This document shows positions 7,154 through 15,404 of a stretch of 64,000 nt of DNA, piece after piece (within the stretch, counting starts at the first letter, position 1; each line of letters opens with the position of its first letter). The notes beneath the pieces are model-generated. The model saw only the letters and a list, made by a program, of their open reading frames with translations. It made no database searches and was not told the DNA's origin. The translations under genes and the position numbers were made by a program. The stretch is from JBFLYN01 sp040756655 (GTDB lineage: Bacteria > Bacillota > Sulfobacillia > UBA8153): assembly GCA_040756655.1 (NCBI GenBank), contig JBFLYN010000001.1, positions 62,001 to 126,000 of the forward strand. The letters run 5' to 3'.

Positions 7154-9313
7154 ATGGCGTTGGGGAAAGGGATGCGCGTGTGGCTGTTCTCCGTCCTGCT
7201 TTCGGTGATGCTGCCAGTAGTAGTTGCGGCAGGCGGTCCGGTAACGGGACGGGTGGTGCTCATCGTCATGGGCCCGGTGTCCCCGGCCGAGCTCTGGGAC
7301 CCGGCCCTGGTCAACCTGACCAGGCTGGGCGATCTGGGTAGCCGGGGGCTGATCAACGTCAGCACCGGCGGCGGGCACCCCGGGCGGGCCGGGTATGTCA
7401 CCCTGGGTGCGGGCGCCCGGGCCCGGGCGCCGAACCTGGCCGAGCCGGCCATGAACGGCGATGAAACGTGGTACGGTTCTACTGCCCGGGAGGTCATGCA
7501 CCGCCGGGTAGAGGGTGCGACTAGCGGTTCTGTGGTCCACCTCGGGGCCGTGCATCTACAGGTAGAAAACGACCGGTCGGACACCCGGGCGCCGGTGGGC
7601 GCCCTCGGAGAGGCACTGCAGAGAGCCGGCATGCTGGTGGCGGTTTTCGGCAACGCCGATATACCCGGTTCCCTCCAGCGCGAAGCCGTGGCCGTGGCTA
7701 TGGACTCCCACGGCAGCGTGGCCCTGGGCGACGTGGGCGCCAACATGGTCCTGGCGGATACCGCTGCCCCGTTTGGCGTGCGCACCAATTACCGGGCAGT
7801 TCTCGACGGGCTACGGACAGCCGGGGCTGCACTTTTGGTGATCCACGCCGGTGATGTGGAGCGCGCCCACTGGTACGCCCCGTTCTGCGACGGTGCCAGC
7901 GCCCGGCGCCACCTCTGGGAGGCGCTTTTGGCCCTGGATAGCTTCGTGGGAGAGGTCATGGAGCTGGTACCGCCGCATCAGAACCTGTGGGCGGTGGTGC
8001 CGGCATGGAATTCTCCCGACCAGAGTCCGCTTCTGCCCGTGATCATGGCCGGGCCCGGCCTGGGGCCGGGGACGCTGTCATCGCCGTCCACCCGGCGCGA
8101 CGGGCTTATGGCCAGTGTGGATGTGGCCCCGACTATCCTGGCGTTTTTGGGCGTGCCAAGGCCCGCCGGCATGGTGGGCAGGCCGGTTTTCGCCCGGGGC
8201 GAACCCGGCTCCATCCAGCAGCTTCTATCCGTGGAGCGGCGGGTGAGGCAGAATTTCGTCCAGCGCTCCTCGATCCTGCAAAGCTACATCACCCTGGATA
8301 TCCTGGCGGTGGGCGTGGCCATCGTCCTCATCCTCTTCAGACTCAGGCTGCCCGGCTGGCTCGTCCGGTGTTTGCTGGCCCTGGCCTTGTTGCCGCTGGC
8401 GGGCATGGTCTGGCCGTGGGCGGGCGGTGCGGGCTGGCCGTGGGCGCTTTCGGCCATGGGCGCTGTAGCCGTCCTCCTGAGCTGGCTCTTGGGGCACCTG
8501 GGCCGGGACTGGGCCAACGCCATCTGGATGGCCTGTGGCCTCATCACCCTGGTGCTGGTGGCCGACCTTCTGACTGGCCCGGCGCTGGTCATAGAAACGC
8601 CGTTTGGGTATTCGGCGGCCATCGGGGCCCGGTTCTACGGCCTGGGCAACGAGTACATGGGCTACTTGGTGGGCGCGGGCATCATCGGCAGCGCCTGCTT
8701 GCTGGAATCTTCTCGCCGGGTCCGGTGCTGGGCCCTGCCCATCACGGCCGCATGGGTGGGGCTGGGCGCCGTGCTTTTGGCTGCGCCCACCCTGGGGATG
8801 AACGTGGGAGGTATGCTGACGGCTGCGGTGGGGGCCGGTGCCGTCCTCTGGTTGCAGCCGGTCTCCCGGTCGCGCCGTACCACCCTGCTGGTGAGCGGCG
8901 CCCTGGTGCTGCTGGTGGCGGTGGTAGCCGCCACGGACGTGCTGCGTGCGCCAGCGGACCGCGGCCACCTGGGTCTGGTTTTTCACGAGCTCACCGGGGG
9001 GAGCGTGGACGTGGTCACGGCGCTCATCAGGCGGAAACTCGCCATGAATCTCCGGCTCCTGCGCTGGACGGTCTGGACCCGGGCCCTCATGGCATCTCTG
9101 GGAGGCTATCTTCTACTGTGCTGGAGGCCCACCGGACTGTTGGCGAAAGTACGTGCCCGTTTCCCATACGTCCACAGCGGTATAGCGGCTTCGGTCATAT
9201 CCAGCATGGCTGCACTGGTCTTTAATGATTCCGGGGTAGTGGCGGCTGCCACGGCCATGATCCCGGCCACTACCGCGCTTCTATGTGCAGCCAGCGAGGC
9301 CGGGTCGGGGTAA
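7154..9313 (+). CDS. Multi-spanning membrane protein with alkaline-phosphatase-like N-terminal domain
   Basis: The 719-residue protein has an N-terminal signal/anchor (WLFSVLLSVMLPVVVAA) and then a domain of about 360 residues with the layout of the alkaline phosphatase/phosphopentomutase superfamily: VVLIVMGPVSPAELW, PALVNLTRLGDLGSRGLINV, VTLGAGARA, and SVDVAPTILAFLGVPRP towards its end. The second half (from about 375) contains about nine to ten membrane helices with ARFYGLGNEYMGYLVG, a conserved-looking motif. The metal-binding Asp expected after the first strand appears replaced by Gly, so catalysis is doubtful. ATG 7154 is used; ATG 7172 also fits. No close functional homologue is recognised; a cell-envelope role is a guess. 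Confidence 0.75.
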   Translation: MALGKGMRVWLFSVLLSVMLPVVVAAGGPVTGRVVLIVMGPVSPAELWDPALVNLTRLGDLGSRGLINVSTGGGHPGRAGYVTLGAGARARAPNLAEPAMNGDETWYGSTAREVMHRRVEGATSGSVVHLGAVHLQVENDRSDTRAPVGALGEALQRAGMLVAVFGNADIPGSLQREAVAVAMDSHGSVALGDVGANMVLADTAAPFGVRTNYRAVLDGLRTAGAALLVIHAGDVERAHWYAPFCDGASARRHLWEALLALDSFVGEVMELVPPHQNLWAVVPAWNSPDQSPLLPVIMAGPGLGPGTLSSPSTRRDGLMASVDVAPTILAFLGVPRPAGMVGRPVFARGEPGSIQQLLSVERRVRQNFVQRSSILQSYITLDILAVGVAIVLILFRLRLPGWLVRCLLALALLPLAGMVWPWAGGAGWPWALSAMGAVAVLLSWLLGHLGRDWANAIWMACGLITLVLVADLLTGPALVIETPFGYSAAIGARFYGLGNEYMGYLVGAGIIGSACLLESSRRVRCWALPITAAWVGLGAVLLAAPTLGMNVGGMLTAAVGAGAVLWLQPVSRSRRTTLLVSGALVLLVAVVAATDVLRAPADRGHLGLVFHELTGGSVDVVTALIRRKLAMNLRLLRWTVWTRALMASLGGYLLLCWRPTGLLAKVRARFPYVHSGIAASVISSMAALVFNDSGVVAAATAMIPATTALLCAASEAGSG

Positions 9314-9348
9314 CGACCGACACGTTATGTCAGCATACACTGTAAACC

Positions 9349-9376
9349 TTGACATTCAGGGCGAATTTGCTACAAT
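9349..9376 (+). promoter_or_regulatory. Sigma-A promoter of speH
   Basis: TTGACA (9349-9354) and TACAAT (9371-9376) are 16 bases apart. This puts the transcript start near 9383, leaving a leader of about 70 bases before speH that contains a short ORF. Confidence 0.75.
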
Positions 9377-9403
9377 TTTAGTGGCGTCAAGTCTGAGAGG
9401 GCG

Positions 9404-9448
9404 ATGCTGCCAGGGGAGGACGATACGGGAAAACAAAAAGGGGGTTGA
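9404..9448 (+). CDS. Possible 14-residue leader peptide upstream of speH
   Basis: ATG 9404, preceded by GAGAGGG, opens MLPGEDDTGKQKGG and ends at TGA 9446-9448, eight bases before the speH ATG. The whole speH transcript leader is about 70 bases, so ribosomes must meet this ORF first. ATG 9451 immediately after it makes only Met-Lys-stop. Translational coupling or polyamine-dependent control is possible, but nothing in the sequence proves that the peptide is made. Confidence 0.35.
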   Translation: MLPGEDDTGKQKGG

Positions 9449-9455
9449 TAATGAA

Positions 9456-9830
9456 ATGAATGCTTTGGGCCGTCACATACTGGCCGAGATCTATGGGTGC
9501 GAGTTTAGGATGCTCAACGACGTCCGAAGCGTCCAAGATGTTATGGTCAGTGCGGCTCTTGAAGCCGGAGCTGAGGTCAGGGAAGTAGCGTTTCATAAGT
9601 TTAGCCCTCAGGGAGTTAGCGGAGTCGTGGTCATCTCCGAATCCCACCTGGCGATTCATACCTGGCCCGAGCTGGGATACGCCGCAGTGGACGTGTTCAC
9701 CTGCGGGGACACAGTAGACCCCTGGGAAGCTATGGAGTTCATCGTCAAAGAGTTCGGCGCCAGTAATTACACCGCCTCGGAAATGCGCCGTGGGCTGTTT
9801 GACAAGACCCAGCGCGAGGTGGCAACTTGA
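9456..9830 (+). CDS. speH: S-adenosylmethionine decarboxylase proenzyme (prokaryotic type 1B)
   Basis: The enzyme decarboxylates S-adenosylmethionine to give the aminopropyl donor for spermidine synthesis. The 124-residue proenzyme has the self-cleavage site in VVISESHLAIHTWPE; Ser63 becomes the pyruvoyl cofactor, at the same number as in Bacillus SpeH. Further blocks VDVFTCGDTVDP and ASNYTASEMRRG are typical. ATG 9456 starts the conserved MNALGRHILAEIYGC; GGGGG lies about 11 bases upstream. No spermidine synthase gene is nearby, so the partner enzyme must be elsewhere. A terminator-like hairpin follows at 9896. Confidence 0.95.
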   Translation: MNALGRHILAEIYGCEFRMLNDVRSVQDVMVSAALEAGAEVREVAFHKFSPQGVSGVVVISESHLAIHTWPELGYAAVDVFTCGDTVDPWEAMEFIVKEFGASNYTASEMRRGLFDKTQREVAT

Positions 9831-9895
9831 CATGAGAGGTGGTTTTTATTATAGGTAAGAAGAAGACCAAGCGAAAGGTCAAGGCAGACACTTAG

Positions 9896-9943
9896 AGCCC
9901 TACGGTAGAGAGCCAGCTGGCCAATTGCCGTAGGGCTAGTTCT
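9896..9943 (+). terminator. Hairpin terminator after speH
   Basis: AGCCCTACGG (9896-9905) pairs with CCGTAGGGCT (9928-9937), and the loop holds a small CCAGCTGG palindrome. AGTTCTTTG follows, giving a short U-rich tail. Confidence 0.6.
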
Positions 9944-10023
9944 TTGTCCTGGAACGTCTTGGAGGATATCCAGTATCCTGGTTGAAATAATAACCATATC
10001 ACGTGTGCCCAAGGAGGTAGGAC

Positions 10024-11088
10024 ATGGACCAGCGCCTGCAGCTTCTAAAGGAGATCACCGATGTACCCGGCGTCCCCGGTTTTGAGAGTGAAGTGGCCCG
10101 GGTGATGGAACGGCACCTGTCCGGTCTGGCCGAGATCAGCCGCGACCGGCTGGGAAGCATTATTGCCAAAAAGACCGGCACCGCCCAAAGACCCAGGATC
10201 ATGCTGGCCGGTCACATGGACGAGATCGGGTTTATGGTCACTTACATAACCAAGGAAGGATACATCAAGTTCCAGACCCTGGGCGGGTGGTGGGAACAGG
10301 TCTTGCTTGCCCAGCGTGTGGTGGTCAAGACCAGGGACGGAGATGTGCCCGGCATCATTGGTTCCAAGCCCCCTCACATCCTCAACGCCGAAGATCGCAA
10401 GAAGATGGTGGAAAAGCCCGACATGTTCATTGACATCGGCGCTGCCAGCCGGGAAGAGGCGGAAAGCTTTGGAGTCAGGCCCGGCGATGCTGTGGTGCCG
10501 GACAGCACGTTTGGCACCATGAAGAATCCTAAATTGCTCATGGCCAAAGCGTGGGATGACCGGGTCGGGTGCGCCCTGATCATCGATGTAATCCGCGAGA
10601 TCGGACACGACCATCCCAACACCATCTACGGCGTGGGCACCGTCCAGGAAGAGGTAGGACTGCGTGGGGCCACGACCAGCGCCCACCTGATCCAGCCGGA
10701 CGTAGGCTTCGCCCTGGAGGTGGACATTGCCGGCGATATGCCCGGGGTCAAGGAGTACGAAGCCCAGGGCAAGCTGGGCAAGGGACCAAGCCTTTTGCTC
10801 TACGATTCGTCCATGATCCCCAACCCGCGTCTTCGCGACCTGGTCATGGACACGGCTCGCTCTGAAGGTATACCCCTGCAGTTTGACAGCATGGCCGGCG
10901 GAGGCACCGATGCCGGACGGATCCATGTTACCGGTGGCGGAGCTCCCAGCCTGGTACTGGGCGTGCCCTGCCGTTACATCCACAGTCACACCGGGATCAT
11001 CCATCGAGAAGACTATGACCAGCTGGTGCGTCTCTTGGTAGCCGTGATCAGGCGCCTGGACACCGGTACCGTAGCCGGCCTGGTCTGA
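10024..11088 (+). CDS. M42-family metallo-aminopeptidase
   Basis: The 354-residue protein matches M42 glutamyl/deblocking aminopeptidases of the FrvX/YsdC type: AGHMDEIGFMVTYI (first metal His and Asp), AWDDRVGCALIIDV (bridging Asp), TVQEEVGLRGA (catalytic and metal Glu), DIAGDMPG, and IHSHTGIIHREDYD (last metal His). These enzymes use two metal ions to remove N-terminal residues from peptides in the cytoplasm. ATG 10024 follows AAGGAGGTAGGAC, a strong ribosome site. ndk follows 15 bases after the stop, so the two are probably cotranscribed. Confidence 0.93.
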   Translation: MDQRLQLLKEITDVPGVPGFESEVARVMERHLSGLAEISRDRLGSIIAKKTGTAQRPRIMLAGHMDEIGFMVTYITKEGYIKFQTLGGWWEQVLLAQRVVVKTRDGDVPGIIGSKPPHILNAEDRKKMVEKPDMFIDIGAASREEAESFGVRPGDAVVPDSTFGTMKNPKLLMAKAWDDRVGCALIIDVIREIGHDHPNTIYGVGTVQEEVGLRGATTSAHLIQPDVGFALEVDIAGDMPGVKEYEAQGKLGKGPSLLLYDSSMIPNPRLRDLVMDTARSEGIPLQFDSMAGGGTDAGRIHVTGGGAPSLVLGVPCRYIHSHTGIIHREDYDQLVRLLVAVIRRLDTGTVAGLV

Positions 11089-11103
11089 GGAGGGTCACAG
11101 ACC

Positions 11104-11568
11104 GTGGCGGAATGGCAACGTACTTTCATCATGGTAAAACCCGACGGAGTCCAGCGCGGTCTCGTCGGCGAGGTCATCTCGCGGTTTGAGCGGCGGGGTC
11201 TACGGCTGGCAGCCCTGCGTATGATGATCATAGACCGGGAACTGGCCCGCCAGCACTATGCCGCCCACGAGGGCAAGGCCTTCTTCGCGGAACTGGTAAA
11301 CTACATCACCTCCGCGCCGGTAGTAGCCATGGTCTGGGAAGGCCCGGGCGCCATCGCTCTGGCCCGGGCCATGATGGGGCCTACCAACGCTGCCCAGGCG
11401 CCCGGTGGCACCCTCCGCGGCGATTACTGCGTGGACATCGGGTTTAACCTGGTTCACGGCTCCGATGGCCCGGAAGCGGCCGCCCGGGAGATAGGGCTGT
11501 TCTTTGCGGAGGCGGAGCTCTGTTGTTACGCCCGCGACCTGGAGAAATGGGTCATGCCCCGGCCCTAG
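11104..11568 (+). CDS. ndk: Nucleoside diphosphate kinase
   Basis: NDK moves phosphate between nucleoside tri- and diphosphates through a phospho-histidine. The 154-residue protein has FIMVKPDGVQRGLVGEVISR, the substrate-binding segment GPTNAAQAPGGTLRGDY, and NLVHGSD with the catalytic His. FNLVHGSDG differs slightly from the usual RNLIHGSDS, but the key residues are kept. The start is GTG 11104, 15 bases after the M42 peptidase gene, preceded by GGAGGGTCAC. A strong terminator follows at 11582. Confidence 0.95.
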   Translation: MAEWQRTFIMVKPDGVQRGLVGEVISRFERRGLRLAALRMMIIDRELARQHYAAHEGKAFFAELVNYITSAPVVAMVWEGPGAIALARAMMGPTNAAQAPGGTLRGDYCVDIGFNLVHGSDGPEAAAREIGLFFAEAELCCYARDLEKWVMPRP

Positions 11569-11581
11569 CCTGGGCCGGCAC

Positions 11582-11611
11582 GTGCCCCCGGTAGCGGGGG
11601 CACACTCGTTT
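11582..11611 (+). terminator. Rho-independent terminator after ndk
   Basis: GTGCCCCCG (11582-11590) pairs with CGGGGGCAC (11595-11603) around the tetraloop GTAG, and ACTCGTTTT follows. Confidence 0.8.
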
Positions 11612-11625
11612 TCGGGGAGATGAGC

Positions 11626-12423
11626 ATGCTCTGGAGTGTCCTGGCCCTGGCGGTCTTGGTCCTGGCCTACGCCCACTGGGTTGAACCAGAGTGGCTGCGC
11701 TGTCCCGAGGTAGCGGTAGCGGTGCCTGGCCTGCCCCGGCAGTTTGCCGGCGTCCGTATCCTCCATGTTAGCGATTTGCACGGCCGTACACACTCCCGTT
11801 GGGGGCGTTCGCTGGTTGAACTGGCAGCGCGGCTGGAGCCAGACTTGGTTGCGGTTACCGGGGATTTGGCCGGGGCCAAGGACCCGGCGGGCCCGGTCGT
11901 GGAACTTCTGGTATGCATGGCCCGCCGCTGGCCGGTGTTCCTGGTTCCCGGGAACCATGACCGGGCCCGGGGCGATGGCGGTCGTACGCTGCTATCCGCG
12001 CTGGAGGCCGGGGGCGTGACCGTGCTGGTGAACTCTTGGGCCAGGTGGGAACAGCAGGGAAATGCCCTGACCGTGGCGGGTGTGGATGACCCGGCCACCG
12101 GGCGTGACCGGGTAGCTACGGCTATGCGCCCGGGCCCGGTCATCCTGCTCTCCCACGCGCCGGGCGTCATCCCCAAGCTCGGCCCCCAACGGCCGGGCCT
12201 GGTGCTGTGCGGCCACACCCACGGGGGGCAGGTGTGCGTACCCTGGGTGGGGCCGGTGTACACAGGCCTGGGGAGCCTGGGCCGGAAATGGGCGGGAGGT
12301 GTCCACTACCTTCCGGGCATGACCGTGGCCGTAAGCCGCGGGATGGGCACCTCGCTTTTGCCGTTGCGGTTCTCCTGTCGCCCCGAGCTGCCCGTATACG
12401 TGCTCTGCCGGGAGGAATCCTGA
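11626..12423 (+). CDS. Membrane-anchored metallophosphoesterase (YkuE-like)
   Basis: An N-terminal hydrophobic helix (LWSVLALAVLVLAYAHW) is followed by the calcineurin-like phosphoesterase motifs in order: ILHVSDLHG (DxH), VAVTGDLAG (GDx), VPGNHD (GNHD), LLSHAP (H), and CGHTHGGQ (GHxH). These build a two-metal centre for hydrolysing phosphodiesters or phosphomonoesters. YkuE-like enzymes often act on lipid A-like or UDP-sugar pyrophosphate substrates at the membrane, but no substrate is indicated here. ATG 11626 is six bases after GGGGAG; ATG 11620 abuts it and is less likely. dinB follows within about 50 bases. Confidence 0.85.
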   Translation: MLWSVLALAVLVLAYAHWVEPEWLRCPEVAVAVPGLPRQFAGVRILHVSDLHGRTHSRWGRSLVELAARLEPDLVAVTGDLAGAKDPAGPVVELLVCMARRWPVFLVPGNHDRARGDGGRTLLSALEAGGVTVLVNSWARWEQQGNALTVAGVDDPATGRDRVATAMRPGPVILLSHAPGVIPKLGPQRPGLVLCGHTHGGQVCVPWVGPVYTGLGSLGRKWAGGVHYLPGMTVAVSRGMGTSLLPLRFSCRPELPVYVLCREES

Positions 12424-12476
12424 CCGGTGGGAGCGAACACATATTTGCAGTCCCGCTCGCAGACGGGGTGGTGCCG

Positions 12477-13658
12477 GTGGACCGGGTGATCATGCACGTG
12501 GACATGAACGCTTTCTTTGCCTCCGTGGAGCAACAGGCTGACCCGTCTTTGCGTGGGCGGCCGGTGCTGGTGACCGGTGACCCTGAGGGTCGCTCGGTGG
12601 TGTCGGCCGCATCCTACGAAGCGCGGCCGTTTGGGGTACGCGCCGGCATGCCCCTGGCCACGGCCCGCCGCCTGTGCCCGGGCGCGGTGGTGGTCAGGGC
12701 CCGCCACGGCGAATACGCCCGGGTGTCCCGGCAGATCCTGTCCATCCTCGATGGCTTCAGTCCCCTGGTTGAGCCTTTTTCCATTGACGAGGCGTTCTTG
12801 GACCTTACCGGCTGCCAGGTGGTAAGCGGCCCGCCGGTGGAGGCTGCCCTCTGCATAAAGCAACGTATCCGCGCAGCCACCGGCCTCACTTGTTCCATCG
12901 GGATCGCGCCCAACCGCCTGCTGGCCAAAATAGCCTCGGATCTGGAGAAACCCGACGGCCTGGTGTGCTTGAGAATGGATGACGTGCCCCGGGTGATGTG
13001 GCCGTTGAAGGTAGACCGGCTGTTTGGAGTGGGAGAAAAGACCGCCGCCCGCCTCCGGGCTCTGGGCATCGTGACCATCGGGGCACTGGCGCGTACGCCG
13101 GGCGTGCTGCTGCAGGAGCGGCTAGGACCGGGCGCCGACCGTCTTGTGGACCTGGCCTGGGGCCGGGACCATACCCCAGTGGCACCCGGGTCAGCAGGCG
13201 CCAAGTCCATCAGCCACGAGGTGACCTTAGCCTCGGATACTGCCGACGAAAATACCATCCAGGAGCTGGTGCTGGATATGTGCGACCGCGTGGCCCGGCG
13301 GGCGCGCCAGGCGGGAGTGCACGGGAAGACTGTCGAGGTCAAGCTGAGAAACTCCCAGTTTCAGACCATTACCCGCAGCCGCACGCTGGAGGCGCCGACC
13401 CAGCTGGCCGAGGAGATGTACGCTGTCTGTCTAGAGCTGCTGGAGGGGCACTGGGACAGACGGCCCCTCCGCCTCATGGGGGTGGGACTAAGCCAGTTGA
13501 CCGCGGCCAACCGGGGCCAACTCCCGCTCCAGGACCACCGGGAACGGCACCGGAAGCTGGCGGCGGTGTCCGATGCCATCCGCGATCGATTTGGTGAAAA
13601 AGCCCTGGTGCGGGCGCGCCTGGTTCGAGGCAACCAAGGGGAGGGGGACCGTGCATGA
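12477..13658 (+). CDS. dinB: DNA polymerase IV (Y-family translesion polymerase)
   Basis: The 393-residue protein has the Y-family palm motifs VIMHVDMNAFFASVEQQ (first Asp) and PFSIDEAFLDLTG (Asp-Glu), the fingers block SAASYEARPFGVRAGMPL, a helix-hairpin-helix region (LFGVGEKTAARLRALGI), and the little finger domain (VEVKLRNSQFQTITRSRTL). It copies past damaged bases with low fidelity. The start is not certain: GTG 12468, 12471 and 12477 lie in one frame just after GGGG, and ATG 12492 is also possible. The stop overlaps the DUF72 gene by four bases. No SOS box was seen directly upstream. Confidence 0.93.
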   Translation: MDRVIMHVDMNAFFASVEQQADPSLRGRPVLVTGDPEGRSVVSAASYEARPFGVRAGMPLATARRLCPGAVVVRARHGEYARVSRQILSILDGFSPLVEPFSIDEAFLDLTGCQVVSGPPVEAALCIKQRIRAATGLTCSIGIAPNRLLAKIASDLEKPDGLVCLRMDDVPRVMWPLKVDRLFGVGEKTAARLRALGIVTIGALARTPGVLLQERLGPGADRLVDLAWGRDHTPVAPGSAGAKSISHEVTLASDTADENTIQELVLDMCDRVARRARQAGVHGKTVEVKLRNSQFQTITRSRTLEAPTQLAEEMYAVCLELLEGHWDRRPLRLMGVGLSQLTAANRGQLPLQDHRERHRKLAAVSDAIRDRFGEKALVRARLVRGNQGEGDRA

Positions 13659-14476
13659 TCTACGTGGGGACGGCCGGGTTCAAGTACCCTGACTGGAAAG
13701 GGACCTTCTACCCGCCGACCACCAAGGACGCGGACATGCTTACATACTACACGGGCCACTTCCCGGTGGTGGAACTGGATTTCACCTACTACCGCATGCC
13801 CAACGTCCGTACCCTTGCCGGCCTCGAACAGAAGACCCCGGACGGGTTCCGGTTTTGTGTCAAGGCTAACCGGGCCATGACCCACGACTGCCCACCCGGC
13901 CCCGAACTCCAGGGGGTGTTCCGGGAATTCGCCTCCGCCCTGGAGCCCCTCCTGGACAGCGGGAAACTGGCCTGCGTGTTGGCCCAGTTTCCCTGGTCGT
14001 TTCGGCCTTCCGACGCCAACCTGGCCTACGTGCTTTCCTGGCCGGAACGGTTAGAGGGCATACAGCTAGTGGTGGAATACCGGAATGCGACCTGGTTGAC
14101 CCGGTCGACCTTTGCGGCTCTGCAAGAGGCCGGGCTGGCATATTGCTGCGTCGACGAACCCCGCCTGCGCGGGTTGGTGCCCCCGCTGGCCGTGGCCACC
14201 GCTGACCTGGCCTATGTTCGTTACCACGGCCGCAATGCTGCCAAGTGGTGGAAGCACGAGACGGTCTCCGAGAGGTACGACTACCTCTATACCCCAGAGG
14301 AACTGGCCGAGTGGATCCCGCGCATCCAAAAGCTGGATGAGGAGGCGTCCGATACCTACATTCTTTTCAACAACTGCCACGTGGGACACGCGGCCACCAA
14401 CGCGCTCATGCTCGTGTCCATGCTGAAAGAAGGGGGGTTTCAGGTCGCGGCAGCGCGCGGTGGGGCCGGGGAGTAG
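13655..14476 (+). CDS. DUF72 (YecE-family) TIM-barrel protein
   Basis: The 273-residue protein has the DUF72 hallmarks: YVGTAGFKYPDWKGTFYPP at the start, LDFTYYRMPN, FCVKANRAMTHD, VVEYRNATW, YVRYHGRNA and YILFNNCHVGHAATNAL at the end. The family adopts a TIM-barrel fold; its reaction is unknown, though it is often found near DNA repair genes, as here beside dinB. ATG 13655 overlaps the dinB stop (ATGA), so the two are cotranscribed and probably coupled in translation. Length is normal and no defect is visible. Confidence 0.9.
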   Translation: MIYVGTAGFKYPDWKGTFYPPTTKDADMLTYYTGHFPVVELDFTYYRMPNVRTLAGLEQKTPDGFRFCVKANRAMTHDCPPGPELQGVFREFASALEPLLDSGKLACVLAQFPWSFRPSDANLAYVLSWPERLEGIQLVVEYRNATWLTRSTFAALQEAGLAYCCVDEPRLRGLVPPLAVATADLAYVRYHGRNAAKWWKHETVSERYDYLYTPEELAEWIPRIQKLDEEASDTYILFNNCHVGHAATNALMLVSMLKEGGFQVAAARGGAGE

Positions 14477-14507
14477 AGCGGTAGGAATGCGAAGGGAGAG
14501 GGCACCG

Positions 14508-15282
14508 TGCAGGAATGGGAGGACCTCCATGACGAGAGCCGGAAACGCCGGGAGGGGAACTCCGCCCACTGGGGCGCATGGGTGATGCCAGCAACCGCTT
14601 TCACCTGGAACTGGTGAGGCCGGCCACGGAAACGCTGCTAAGGGTCAAGAGCGGAGAGCGTGTCCTTGACATAGGGTGCGGCAATGGGCGCTTCTCGCGA
14701 CGGTTATGTGAGCTCGGAGCCAGGGTGGTGGCCTTCGACTTTTCCGCCCAGGTGATCGAGCGCGCCCGGGCCCGTTCCCAGGGTCTGGACATTGCATACC
14801 ACGTGCTGGATGCGACTGACGCCCGTGCCATGCTGGGCCTGGGGCCCGGCACTTTCCACGCTGCAGTATCCAACATGGCACTCATGGACATGTCACAGGT
14901 CAATCCCCTCATCCGTTCGGTGCACCAGCTCCTAGTCCCCGGGGGGAGGTTTGTGCTTTCACTTATGCATCCTTGTTTCCAGGCACCGGGACTGGTGAAA
15001 GTCGTGGAGGAGGAAGACCAGGGCGGCCGGGTGGTAGCCCGGAGCATGATCAAGCTAGTCAGGTACAAGGACCCGGAGTCTTTCCAAGGTCTTGCGCTGA
15101 GCGAGCAAGCTACACCCCAGCTGTACTTCCACCGGCCCCTGGGGCTTCTCATGGGTGCCCTCTTTGAGCACGGGTTTGTTCTAAACGGCCTCCAGGAGCC
15201 AGTGTTTGCGGCCGGGAGCCCCGGCCGGTTTGAATGGACGGAGATCCCGCCGGTGATGGTGCTAAGGTTCACCAGGACCTGA
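14508..15282 (+). CDS. Class I SAM-dependent methyltransferase (apparent frameshift at about 14578)
   Basis: From ATG 14578 the protein reads MGDASNRFHLELVRPATE, then VLDIGCGNGRFSRRL (SAM-binding motif I), VVAFDFSAQVIERA, and MALMDMSQVNPLIRSV. Related enzymes begin with an extra helix ending in (A)xxWDxRMGDxGNxFH. That helix is present here in another frame from GTG 14508 (QEWEDLHDESRKRR, then NSAHWGA), preceded by a strong GGGAGAGGG site, whereas 14578 has none. A one-base loss in TGGGGCGC at about 14572-14577 would explain this. Either the gene is broken, or the assembly has an error. Substrate unknown. Confidence 0.75.
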
Positions 15283-15330
15283 TTCGGTCCAGGCTCGCCT
15301 CCCGGCCGGGCAGGTGTTGCTTACTCCCGG

Positions 15331-15360
15331 TTGACGGGCGGCCAAGGGCGGTGTTAGACT
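15331..15360 (+). promoter_or_regulatory. Probable sigma-A promoter of the MATE gene
   Basis: TTGACG (15331-15336) and TAGACT (15355-15360) are 18 bases apart, upstream of GTGGAGGAG and ATG 15405. Confidence 0.5.
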
Positions 15361-15404
15361 GTTAGGGAGCAGAAATACCGGATGTAGCAGGTGGAGGAGA
15401 ACTC

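Noticed and set aside
7987..9225. Long alternative ORF of 412 codons on the + strand inside the phosphatase-like membrane protein
   Set aside because: It lies in another frame of a clearly membrane-coding gene and has the Gly/Arg/Pro-rich composition of GC-rich shadow frames.
9831..9895. Lys/Arg-rich reading frame after speH (GKKKTKRKVKADT)
   Set aside because: It lacks an ATG, GTG or TTG start; the only upstream ATG is in another frame and gives eight residues. GAGGTGG before it is suggestive but not enough.
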